This document shows, piece after piece, positions 50,286-60,780 of a stretch of 64,000 bases of DNA. Made by a program: the position numbers and the translations under genes. Origin of the DNA: Todiramphus chloris collaris. Its lineage: Eukaryota; Chordata; Aves; Coraciiformes; Alcedinidae. Under the pieces are notes generated by a model. The model made no database searches, was not told where the DNA came from, and was given only the letters and a program-made list of their open reading frames with translations. The number at the start of each line of letters is the position of its first letter. The first letter of the stretch is position 1. The stretch covers positions 1,556,701-1,620,700 of the forward strand of contig JANVCC010000185.1 in assembly GCA_025345505.1 (NCBI GenBank), written 5' to 3'.

Positions 50286-53200
50286 GATTTTACTGAACTT
50301 CTGTCGGCCTCTAATGTTCAAATGAAAAGGGTTTTTTTGGATACAGGAATTCTTGGGGTTGATTGGTATGTAAATATACAAACATGATGTAGTGAAGTCC
50401 CTTTCTCATAATTTACTTGACAGGGAAAAAAAAGCAAACAGATAAATGATAGTCAAATGGATGTTCCAGTGACGACCCCTGGATGGACCAAAGGAGTGAG
50501 CTAAAATACATTGGCAATCCACATTTGTGCAGCTTTGTTTGATAAGGTGCACTCTTAGTGCTACTTAGGCTCCATCAAGTGTCTGAGAGATGAAAGCTAC
50601 TGAATACTTTGGAGTGCTTTCTTCTGGAAATGGCTGGACATCAAAACAAGCACACAGCTTGATTTAGTTCAAAGTTTTGTGTTATGCATTTCAAGGTTTA
50701 TCAGTCAATAAGACTGTGATTTTCTTTATAAAAGAAAATATTAAATTTTCATTCTGTTTGCTGTGTAAATGGGTATTGATTGCTTTCCTTTATGAATGAC
50801 GAGCATACGATGGTTTAACTAATTTTGCTTTCTAGTGCTGTGGATGAAGTACTTGAGCAGCCCTTTCTAAAATGCAAGCTTCCATTGCCATTTTGCGTGG
50901 TGTTATCCAGTCTCTCCCTGTCTCACCATGACCTACGCTGTGTTTGAGATAAAAACTGCTTCTTGGAATTGTAAAAGCCAAGGAAGTCTGAAATTATGTA
51001 CATAAAACCCTGTAAGGATGGTCTGTTGATACAGGGCAGAAAAATGAGAGTAAGGCTTCATACTTAATCTCAGAATAACTATTACAATATAATTTTGAAA
51101 GGTAAGTGAAACTAGGAGAGTTAAAATAATCTCTGGGGCCTATTAATAATTATTACACTTTTACAACCAATCCCACATTTAACTGAAAGAAATTAAGTGT
51201 TATAAAGTTTAATATCATAGAAAACTTGTAAAATCTTAACTTTTGCCAAGTGTTCCACATCCTCCCTCCTAAAATAAGGAAAAATACATCCAGGCCTGGT
51301 AATTGAATAAAGTGGAGGGGAGAGGTGTTTATTTCAGAAACCCAAAGAATAAGAAGAACAGTAAATTATCAGAGGAGTAAAGAGAACGGCTATCCAAAGC
51401 ATTTCAGAATTTGTGTGCTTGGTTGGTTTAATCTCTCCCTTTGTGACAGAGCCTGGGAAGAAGAATTACTTACCTGTCACTTTGCCTTCCTTAATGAGCC
51501 ATTTCACAAGTAGGGTTGTGTTTTCTTTCCTATCTTTCAGCTATTTCTCTTCCTTTTGCCTCTGTCCAAGATAAAAGCATGTCTGGTTCTCTGGTGGGGA
51601 GGGGTATTCATACTGTGTGTTCTTATCTTACAACTTTATATATAAACTGCTCCAAGATTGGAGTGACAGTGTAAGACAGGTTTGAAGTGTTGGGCCAGCG
51701 CCAGCGATTCCTTCCCTGCACGCTCTGCTCTGCGTGTTCCAGCAGCAGGAACAAGCTGCATTATTTTATTTCAAACTGTGCTCAGCGGAAGCCAAGACCT
51801 TGTAACTGGAAACGTACCAAACTGAGAATTCTCAAAGTAAAGTGAGGGTGGGGTGGTGGTGAGGGGGATTGGTTTCTCTGTTTTTATTTTTTAGTTTTTT
51901 AACAAAAAAAAAGTGTAAGGGACCCACTTTTAACTTTGAGACCATGGCACACTTCATACTTTAGATTCGAATTTAATATCAGGTAAGAGAGAGAAGATGA
52001 CAGTCTTGAAGAGAAAGTCTTTTATGGTGGAACGACTTCTCTGCTAAATACATCATATCAAATTCAAATTTTGACTTGAATGTCCTTCACAGAGTTGAGG
52101 TGAATAAGATTTAGAGGTCACTGAACGATGCTGTGTTTATTAGCTATTTTATAAGCCATGGGTACTGAACTTATGGAAGAATTATTGTTGTTTTCTTAGA
52201 TATTTTCACCTACAAAAGGAAACTCAAATAATTTCTCAAAATGTTAAAGTGATTATTCATGTTAAATTTCTTTATGTATTCTGTGATCAAACTACTCATG
52301 CGTTTTTGTTCATATCTGGCTTTTCATAAAACCCCCCTGTGCTTGGCAAAAGCCCAGCTGCTGGTGGGAGCATCCTGCTGCAGACCTGAAACAGGAGCTT
52401 TCCTTGCATCCAGTGTTGTCCAGCCCGACCCGCGTGAGCGCGTGCGTTAACTGGCTGTGAGCAGGGCAGCAGCAGCTTGTCTCTCGCTGGACAAAGGCGG
52501 CTCACATGAAGCCTGAGCACTCTTAAAAGACTTAAACTTGTGAATTTCTGCAATGTTTCTGTTTGGCTCCATCATACTGAGGTGAATTTCTCTATGTAAT
52601 TTTTCTGTTGTTTTTTTGACTGTTAGTACAAAGCAAAAAGCTGCTATTCTGCCATGGAAACTCCTCTCCTCCTGGGAACTTGCCGTGCCCCTCTTCCATG
52701 TCGCAGAAAGCTCTGATAGACAGCGTCTCATTCCCTGGTTGAGTTCTGACACGTCTCAGGGCTCTGAGGAGGAGATGGTGGTCCTTAGGAAACAGCAACG
52801 TATTATCAATGCCATTCACCCAGTGTCCTTGTGATGCCACGTAGCTCGCTGGAGCTCGCCCAGTTCTCGTTCCACAGCAGCCTCACAACTCCTGGTTTAA
52901 ACGCACACGCTCTTCCTTCCCCAGAGCTGCTGCTGTCCTCCTGCTCTGCCAGCAGAGGTCTTGACCTGCACACACAGCCTCTGTTCTCACTGCCTAATTC
53001 TTATCTAGCTCAGTCTTAAGCTTTCTACTTTGTTTTTCACCCGGTGTACTGCAGAGAGATGACCTAGCGAACAGGCAGGGGGTGGCCATTGGTTCTGGGT
53101 GTCTCGCACTCCGGCAGCCGTGGCCTGTGCCTGGAAAGCTGAGCGTGTCTGTGCGTCGGGACGGGGAGAGTAAAATGCACTGGCAAATGTCTATGGAATT

Positions 53201-54758
53201 CAACATCAGTGTGTAACTTCTACGTGGATGACAAAACCCCATTGATTGAATTTGCTCTAATAAGGCTTTTAGAGCATTAAATAGAAAATAGCGAGAAGTG
53301 AGTTAGTGAGTCAGTGTCTCTCTTACACAGCTATCTTTTTACATTCACTAGCAACAGCTGCAGGAAGCCGAGGTAGTGGAACTAATCTTATTTCAAAATG
53401 CTGGATTCCTATAGTTTTGACAGTTGGGCATTTCTCAGGCTGCCTTATTATTAAGTGCTTGTTTTCTGTATGGCAATCGCTAATCAGGTGAGGTCTCCAG
53501 CAAATATGCTATTTTTTTTTCTGAGCCCTTATCTTGGCAGAGTTGAAGGACAGTACTGGTGCTTACCCTTGGTACTATGTTATTTGAATTCCTGCCAGAT
53601 AGCAAGGTGGGAGTACATCTCAAAAATAAGTGACAGGTTCTGCTCAGATGTCTGCAGTGTTGAGCATTATGTCTGTTTAATCTTTTCTTGCTGAGTTTTA
53701 AAACCAATGGGAGGGGGGCTTGGAAGAGGCCTCCTTGCATTACCAAGTTCACTCTTGTACAGCAGCAACCACTTTATATAATAATGCCAGGAAATAATCC
53801 ATTTGATCCTCATAGAAGCAATTTTTAAGTAAGAATTAAATTTTTAAACAGTGTTTTTTTCCAGACACCTTTTTTGATTTTGAGAACAGAGGCAGAAACC
53901 ATAAAGGATTTAGGAATACAGAGGGAAAACTACATTGGGAAAGCACACCCTTTTTTTTCTGCTGCATATTTTGGAACTAAGCTATGCCTTTCATCTAATT
54001 TGTGAGAGAGCAGCATCATCTTCAGTAGGAGGATAGGGAGAAATCTTTAGTGTTTCATGAGTCATAAATATAGAATAAATTCAAGGTTTTTTGGTTTAGT
54101 TTCTTACTTTTGCTTTAACTACTTTTTGCTTTACTTCAGTAGTTACAAATATTTCCATCCCATATGGACCATAAAATAATGTCCACCTACTAATAACAAG
54201 CTTTCATACCAAGAAAGACTGAACAGGTACTGGTTCAGAAACTGGCTGTACCCTGTCTGCTTCCAAAGACTCTGTTTCCATGGGACAGTGTTTCAATCTA
54301 ACTTAAATTCTTGCATATGCTCATATATGGACACGTGTTACCAGCATGGGGATGCTTTTGAGCTCTGTGGACCTTCTTGTGACAACACTTGCCAAATCAA
54401 GCAGTACTAAGGTGAGGAGTGACTGTAGGTTTCATTTTCCTCGCTGTATTCTCTCTGCTTATCCAGATCTGTATTGTTCAGAGGCTTTAAAATGACACCT
54501 AAAATATGTGCCTGTCTTCCATCTTCTTGACTAATGACCTGCATTTTAATGAGAAAACCAGGTTCTGTTACATACAGAAACTGCTTCGGAGTTTGGCATT
54601 GACCATAAGCCAAACTGCATCCAGGGCTGTAGCTAATTTTCCCTGACACAGAGCCTTAAGAGACTGTACTCTAGACTGTACTACTGTTTCTCTAGACCAT
54701 TTTCTTTACCAGTCGTGAGTTGCCTGTGACATGGTATATATTTCAGTAGACTGTCTTA

Positions 54759-55247
54759 ATGGAAAGAAATAATAAGGAGGGTCATCTTCCCCCCCCCCAC
54801 CTTGTTAGGGTTAAACTACAGCTAACAATTAGGATCAATGTCATGATTTGTCTTTGCTTAGTATCATCGTGCACAACTTCAGGCCACCACAAGGACCTCA
54901 GTCCTTCAGAACTTGTCTTTTTGGTATTGGTCAGCAGTGTTCTTGCTCCTTCCTGTTGTCCAGACAGGATTTCACTGTGCCCTCAAAGAACTGCTAGGCT
55001 TCTGTTGAGCAGTGTTTTCAAAATGTGTCTCATGAGTGAAACACATCGTAGGACTTGTGCTGGATATCCTTTGAGATTAAAAGCCACTCTAAACTGCAAA
55101 ACACTGTCAGGGGGGATGTGCTTGCCTGTCACCTCTCAGTCTTTTCCTTGTATGTGTCTATTTGTGAGTGTTCACATTTATTTATTTATGGTCTGTGTGC
55201 GTGTTCATATCCTCTTCTTATGGTATTTTGACTATAGCTTTTGCTGA
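54759..55247 (+). other. Unsupported 162-codon open frame in intron
   Basis: ATG to stop, 162 codons, the longest frame in the window outside the exon set. The predicted product is rich in C, S, L and V, with a hydrophobic C-terminal stretch (FVSVHIYLFMVCVRVHILFL). I recognise no domain, no splice context and no upstream promoter. A frame of this length is expected by chance somewhere in 64 kb. I list it as a described open frame, not as a gene. Confidence 0.1.
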
Positions 55248-56040
55248 AATTTCCTTACTGAGGATCACCACCTTCTCCACTTTAATATCCTTAGTGAATT
55301 TTGACAAATATCCCACTTACCTTCTTTTCCAAATTATTAATTATCATTTAAAACAGGATCGAGAGGTGTAATTTCCTCCAGAGCTCTCTGAGGAGTCTCC
55401 CCACGGTTTGACTGGCACTTGTGTTCGCTATTTGTGATCTTTTCAGTCAGGACCTGCCAACAGCAGAACTATTCTGAATGAGTTTTTAAAAACAGAACTG
55501 AGAAATTCAATGGATCAAATGATTTGCTGAAGGGCAATTAGATAAAAATACCTTTTAAATAATACAAATGTAATCACTGAGTTTAGTGTGATGTCTTCTC
55601 ACATGCCACTTGCATTGTGTCTTCCTCAGCTCAGGTATTTTTTCAGTTTGTGTTACAATTTCAGTGCCATTTTATAATACTTAATGGATGGAAATTGCCA
55701 GGAATGGGGAATTCGCCTTCAGTATTTTATAGTTCCCTTTGTGTTTTCATTTCCGTGTTTCTGTTACCTTATAAAACACTGTTATTGTTTTCAGGTCTTG
55801 TTTGTTGAATGAATCCTGTTCTCAGCTGTTTACAAAGTCAATCAAATGACAACCACCATAAACCAGTCATGCTTCACCCACCAGTACTCTTTTTTTTTAA
55901 CAAGAGCACTGTATATTTTGTAATAAAGTGTGTTGATATGAAAGCAGAATTTATTCTTTACCTTTTTTTTCTTCTAACTTTACCTTTTCAGGCTTGGGTT
56001 TTGTCTTATTTACGATCCTGTTTTAATATGTGTTTTCCAG

Positions 56041-56141
56041 TTAACTGCCTGCATTCATGGGTCTGCAGCTATGCTCTACCCGATGTTCTGGCAGCATGTT
56101 TACATTCCAGTTCTGCCCCCACATCTACTGGACTACTGTTG
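56041..56141 (+). CDS. DENND1A: DENND1A coding exon, central DENN (about residues 207-239)
   Basis: A 101-bp exon after TGTTTTCCAG with donor GTAAGG; it begins in phase 0 and ends with TG, two bases of a split cysteine. It encodes [20 protein letters not shown] and [13 protein letters not shown]. This is one of the most conserved DENN stretches; human DENND1A has LYPMYWQHV, so the visible change is Y to F, a mild one. The next human exon starts with APMPYLIGIHLSLMEK and was not found in the remaining 7.9 kb. Reading through the donor gives Cys-Trp-stop. A TA/TG microsatellite starts seven bases after the exon end. Confidence 0.97.
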
Positions 56142-56148
56142 GTAAGGC

Positions 56149-56175
56149 TATATATATATATATATGTGTGTGTGT
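56149..56175 (+). repeat. (TA)n(TG)n microsatellite next to a splice donor
   Basis: About eight TA units run directly into about five TG units, beginning seven bases after the donor of the exon ending at 56141. The tract is followed by further TATA-rich sequence to about 56200. It is likely to vary in length between individuals. Confidence 0.9.
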
Positions 56176-56629
56176 ATTTATTATAGATATGTATATATAT
56201 CACTTAGATTCACGACAGTTTTCATATTTCTGCATAGTAAGTCTTAAGCCCTCTTACAATGCAACCCTAAAAATCTATAGGATATCTAGGCAGAGTAGGG
56301 AAGCAACCAAGCTAGTAAAAAAAATTATTCTCATGGCAAGACACAGTTGTCTACAAGTGTATTGAAATAGTCCAATAGGTGTGCTTACTGTGGAAGTCTG
56401 CAACTTAGATACTGTCTAACTAAAACCTGTGGTCAGTGTATTTGTGCTCAGTGCTAAAATCTGAATGAAGACTCCAACAGCAGAGGACACAGTGGAGAAG
56501 ATAATCTCGTTTCTCTGCTTTCCTGAACTTCTATTGTGGAGAGAAGGGAAGATGCTAATTTTCTTGCAATGATCTTTTATTACCAGCATGTGTTTAGAAC
56601 ATGATATTTACTTTATTTAGGGGAACGAA

Positions 56630-56785
56630 CGCAAACGTTTGAGAAACTTCTTCCTTATCGTGATGTGACAAATTATGGCACAGCCCACGAGCAACCTCAC
56701 ATAATGTCAAAGCTGGCCCTGTTTTGAGTGGGAACTTGGCGCAGCTGCCTTCCCGAGGTTCCTTCCAACCTATTCTGATCCCACA
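56630..56785 (+). repeat. CR1-type LINE 3' fragment
   Basis: The order of segments follows the CR1 3' region: AGAAACTTCTTCCTTATCGTG, GTGACAAATTATGGCACAG, GAGCAACCTCACATAATG, AAGCTGGCCCTGTTTTGAG, then CCGAGGTTCCTTCCAACCTA and TTCTGATCC. It has internal deletions against the family pattern and is in the gene's sense direction. An antisense open frame of 113 codons at 56594-56935 runs over it and is a by-product, not a gene. Confidence 0.85.
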
Positions 56786-58259
56786 CTGTCCAGGTGGCCC
56801 AGAGAGCCTCCTTAGTCTCTGCTGGGGTCTGCAGAGCCGCGTGTCATTAGGTGTGTGTCTCGGAGTCCGCAGGTAGTTCCAAAGCCTCTCTGCAGTGCCC
56901 CTCGAACAGTCTCTGATTTCCCTTTCTTTTCGCACAGTTCAGCCCACCCAGCCCTACCATCTCCTCTCCCTTTGCTGTGCACAGGGGTGCTGGACGAGCA
57001 CTCTCAGTAATTAACACAGAGGGAGTTTAAGGACGCTGCTGCTTTTAGTTGCTGCTCCCCGTGCTCTTTTAGGGTGACTTGTGTTGCCCTTTTTCATTCT
57101 CCCCTCTGTGAAGGTAGCAGGGAGGGGAAGTTTGCCCAGGAAGAGTGGCCCTACCTTAGGCTTCCTACAGAAGTTCAACTTCGAGGCCCTGTTAGAGAGT
57201 TAATGGAATTGTTGCTTGGGCACGCAGGGATGGCATTAGTAAGGCCAAAGCTGGGCTGGAGTTAAACTGGGGGATGTAAAGTGTAACGAGAGACTTCTAC
57301 GGGCTTGAAAGTAAAAGGAAAGCACAAGGGAAACATGGACCTGCTGCTGTGTGGCCATGTAGTCAGGTGATGAAGGACACGGAAAAGGCTGAGGGACTCG
57401 ATGCCTTTGTCTTTCCGGGCACGGGCTGGTGCTGGGCTCCCCGGGGAGCAGCCCTGCTGGGAGAGCTGGGTGCCTACTGCACTTGGGGAACGATTTGAAA
57501 ACATCGACGCTGCCTCCCTCTGCCTCCTAGCATTTAAAAGCCTCCCTCTCAGTAAAAAACAACCCTGCACTCACCGTGTCATCAGTGCTGTGTTTTAAGC
57601 GTGTCTCTTCGGCTGGAGGTGGATGGGTTTTGAAGAGCAGTAGTGCTCTGAGCGAGGTTTCGAGCAGAGTAAGCACCCAGCCAGGATAGCGGGTGTTTGC
57701 GAGCGACGCGCTGGGAGCAGAAACACGTCCATTTAAAGGAAACTTGTTCCTCTGCAGATGATTTAAATGTTAAGTACATGCCTATGTCAAGGGTACACGG
57801 AACAGAATCTAAAACCTGTTATCTCCTGTAGAAATGACCCTTCAATTTACTCCCTGGGCAGGAAGGGCAGGTTCCAGTCATTTGCACTGCCAGCAGGTGC
57901 CCTTTCTCTGCATAATGGGCTTCCCATCTGTAATTAACACATGGAGCTGCTGCCAGCTCTGGCTGCAGGTACAGGCTGCTCGGGGCTCTCAGGACACCGG
58001 TGTGGGCCACAGGAGCCTTTGAGGCTGGGTTTGAAGATTAGGTATTCATCGACTTCCTGACAAAGGCTTGGTAAAGGGGCTGAGTCCAGATCCCTCAGTT
58101 GGGAGCAGAAGTGTGCAAAAAGCAAACACTTGGGCGGCGTGCACAAGGAAATAAAGACACAAGTCACTGGGCTCTAATGAATGAATTCTTTCGTGGAGTA
58201 ACACCCTGTCCATGGAACGACTGAGCCGGCTACTGTGTGAAAAGCATGATTTTAAAATA

Positions 58260-58622
58260 TGTAATTATCACACAAATTGTAATTGTGTGCTCACAAATAC
58301 AACTGCTTACCTTAGCCAGATAGGAACTTTAATTGGAGAGCTAGCTGCACGCACTGTAATTGGAGAGGAACCCTACACACACACACTGTCATTTTTTTAA
58401 TAAGTCAAGTTAGCAACAATGTATGTGCCACAAATACATTTCTCAAAATAGAGTCCGTCTATTGTGTAACCATGTGAACTAAGAAACGTCGCTTTTGCCT
58501 CAGAGGACTGAGAAATCAACTCTGTGCTCTCTGCTTTAAGGTGGTGTTATTGATAATTCATCTCCACATCTTAAGGGAAATGACCAGAGATTATTTAAAA
58601 GAAAAGAGTTTAATTGTAATTA
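58260..58622. promoter_or_regulatory. Cluster of homeodomain-type TAATTA/TAATTG cores, candidate enhancer
   Basis: TAATTA at 58262-58267, TAATTG at 58280-58285, an 11-base unit TAATTGGAGAG repeated exactly at 58330-58340 and 58357-58367, then TAATTG at 58611-58616 joined to TAATTA at 58617-58622. Such cores are the consensus of many homeodomain factors. Clusters of them are common in conserved vertebrate enhancers, but AT-rich introns produce them by chance as well. Conservation was not testable here. Confidence 0.35.
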
Positions 58623-59857
58623 TTGCCTGTTTATTTCTTTTGCAAATGTGACAGAAGAATTTTAAAGAGCTGAAATGGAAAGAAAATTTGAAGTAAAGAG
58701 AATTCTTCAATGCTTATGACTACAAAATATCATGTTCATTCAGTTGGCTGTGTCCATTTACTGAGACTGTGCTGCATGATGCTCTTGAATCCCCTGCTCC
58801 TTAGGATACCACAGGAGGTTTATAAACTCTTACTCGTGATCTTTGGAAGGGTTTTGAAGAAGGTATATTCCGCTTGTGGTAATTGCCTTTTAACCATTTG
58901 AGTTGCAGTGGAAATTTTTGATACAAGGGAAACTGCTCAGGTGCTGACTGATATTTTGCCAGCTCCAGGGCTATGAAATTTGTAATTTGTTGTTTCCTGG
59001 GCAGGGCAGGGTAGAGGGACACAGCAAGTACTGGATCTTTCCAGAGCCACAAACAGGTAGAGTAGCTCTCTCTGCAGAGGGTGATTGGGTAGAATAACTA
59101 ACTCTCCTCCTGCCACTTGAAGACCTTTTTGGTCAATTTGAGGCTCGCTGTGGAGAGTTCCCTTTAGCTGCTAAGAGCAGGGAGTGTCCCTGAGCCAGGC
59201 AGGGATAGGTGGGATTTGGAGATGGTTACAAGTGAATGGCAACTCCACCACAGTCATGCTCAACAGGAACCTGTTTCACTGGCATTATTAAAGTGCATTT
59301 TCTCCTTCATTGATGTTTTACACCAAGTGCTTTCAAAACACTGGATTCTCATTTTTTTTTCTCAGTTTGCTCTTTACTCCCCTTTTGCATTTTAAGTTCA
59401 AAACATCAGCAATTTTCTTCCCTTTTCCCTCTTGAGAGGATTTTTTTTAACAGTAGTTATGTTTGCCTGCATTCCTCATTCACATACCTAACCACAGAAT
59501 GAAAACCACCAAAACCCTGTATCACCAAAATATTTGCTCTCAATACACCTGCTCTTTGTGCTGGGGATGCTGAGTCAGTAACAGTGCTGTGGTACCATGT
59601 GCGTGTGTCTGGAGTGACTCCAGTCATCTGATCCCTATAATTTAGATCAACTGGGGAGAGGAGGCAAGGGCATGAGTGCTATCCTGTATTTTCATTTGTT
59701 AATTAGGTACCATTCATGTATTTCCTGCCCAGGGAAAGATTCTGGTTGGAGGACACAAGAAATTGCTGATCTAATCTATCATTAGATTCCATACCTTAAT
59801 GCATAGCTGCTTGTTCTTTGAATCCAGAACAACAGAGGAAACATATGAAGCACTGCT

Positions 59858-59913
59858 GGTTGGGGGGGTTGGTATGTGTGGTTTTTTGGGTTGTTTTGTT
59901 GGTGGTTTTTTTT
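59858..59913 (+). repeat. G/T-rich low-complexity patch
   Basis: GGTTGGGGGGGTTGG followed by T runs split by GGG, GG and GTGG. It is the same type as the patches earlier in the gene and has the same strand orientation. Confidence 0.75.
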
Positions 59914-60649
59914 AAGTACATGCCAGCAGGTGCCAAAAGTGCTGATTAATGAGCCACTGCCACCAAGCATCAGAAGCCAAGCACATACAAGTCCTTAAGG
60001 TTGGCCAGATCCTGTCCATCTATTTTGCTGTTGGGAATTTTAAACATTTCTTGATGTGAATGAAGCAGTCTATTAATTTTCCTCACTACTTCTTCCAGTT
60101 TGAAAAACACTCCCACTGTGTCTGTTTTCTTCCTTTTTGCTCTCTGTGTCTGTGTTTAAAATTAGCCTGTAAGAAAAGCCTGTCTTTGCTGACCTGGTAA
60201 CACAGCTTAGTATGTTCCCTAAGTCCCAGAGCATTGTCATTTGGGTTATTCTCTTGGCTTTTACCAGAAGCAACAGTATAGTTTTTTTTTAGGGTGATTA
60301 AAACAGTCCTTTATATTAGATAGACTGCATAGCAGCCAGCATTAATATATTCTGAGAGCCACCTTCCTAAAGCACCCTGGCACAGCTGCTGAACAAACGT
60401 TTCTATTGGTGCAGTTTTCCCTTTCTCCAGGAGATTTTTTAACTCCCTTTCTCCTGTTTTCGCAATCTGCATATAGTTCAATATGCTCCTTTAAGTAGGT
60501 GGAGGGGGTAACTGGAGGGCGAGTACTCCTGCTGCTCAGGGAACAATGATTCCTTCGTCAGGAGCCTCTTGGTAGGCATTTCGATTAAGCCTGGTACATC
60601 TGTGCGCTCACTAAAAGCTCTTGTAGTTGCTCCTCTGGTTTCTTAGCTG

Positions 60650-60780
60650 TATGTTTTCTACATCATTCCAATTTATGCAGTCAAGTTGCTAATTTGCATC
60701 AATTACTCCAATAAATTTCGGATTGAATTCTGTTGCATTTCAATGAGTAATCTGAAGAGAAATCAGGAGACTACCTTGGA
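60650..60780. promoter_or_regulatory. AT-rich stretch with POU octamer, candidate regulatory sequence
   Basis: Contains ATTTGCAT at 60692-60699, an exact inverse of the POU octamer ATGCAAAT, embedded in CTAATTTGCATCAATTACTC. Complex non-repetitive AT-rich sequence of this kind often proves to be conserved non-coding DNA, but I cannot show conservation here. Confidence 0.25.

Larger units (their letters stand above)
50155..56040 (+). other. DENND1A: DENND1A intron, 5.9 kb
   Basis: From GTAAGT to TGTTTTCCAG. It starts with a CR1 3' remnant at 50225-50285. A short CpG-rich stretch lies at about 52425-52445. The longest non-exon open frame of the window, 162 codons at 54759-55247, lies here but shows no protein-family character. 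Nothing else was recognised. Confidence 0.92.

Noticed and set aside
55809-56186. 125-codon + strand frame across the exon at 56041-56141
   Set aside because: It reads the exon in the wrong frame; the correct frame gives the conserved [15 protein letters not shown] peptide with proper splice borders.
56594-56935. 113-codon minus-strand frame
   Set aside because: It runs antisense over a CR1 fragment; the coding look comes from the repeat.
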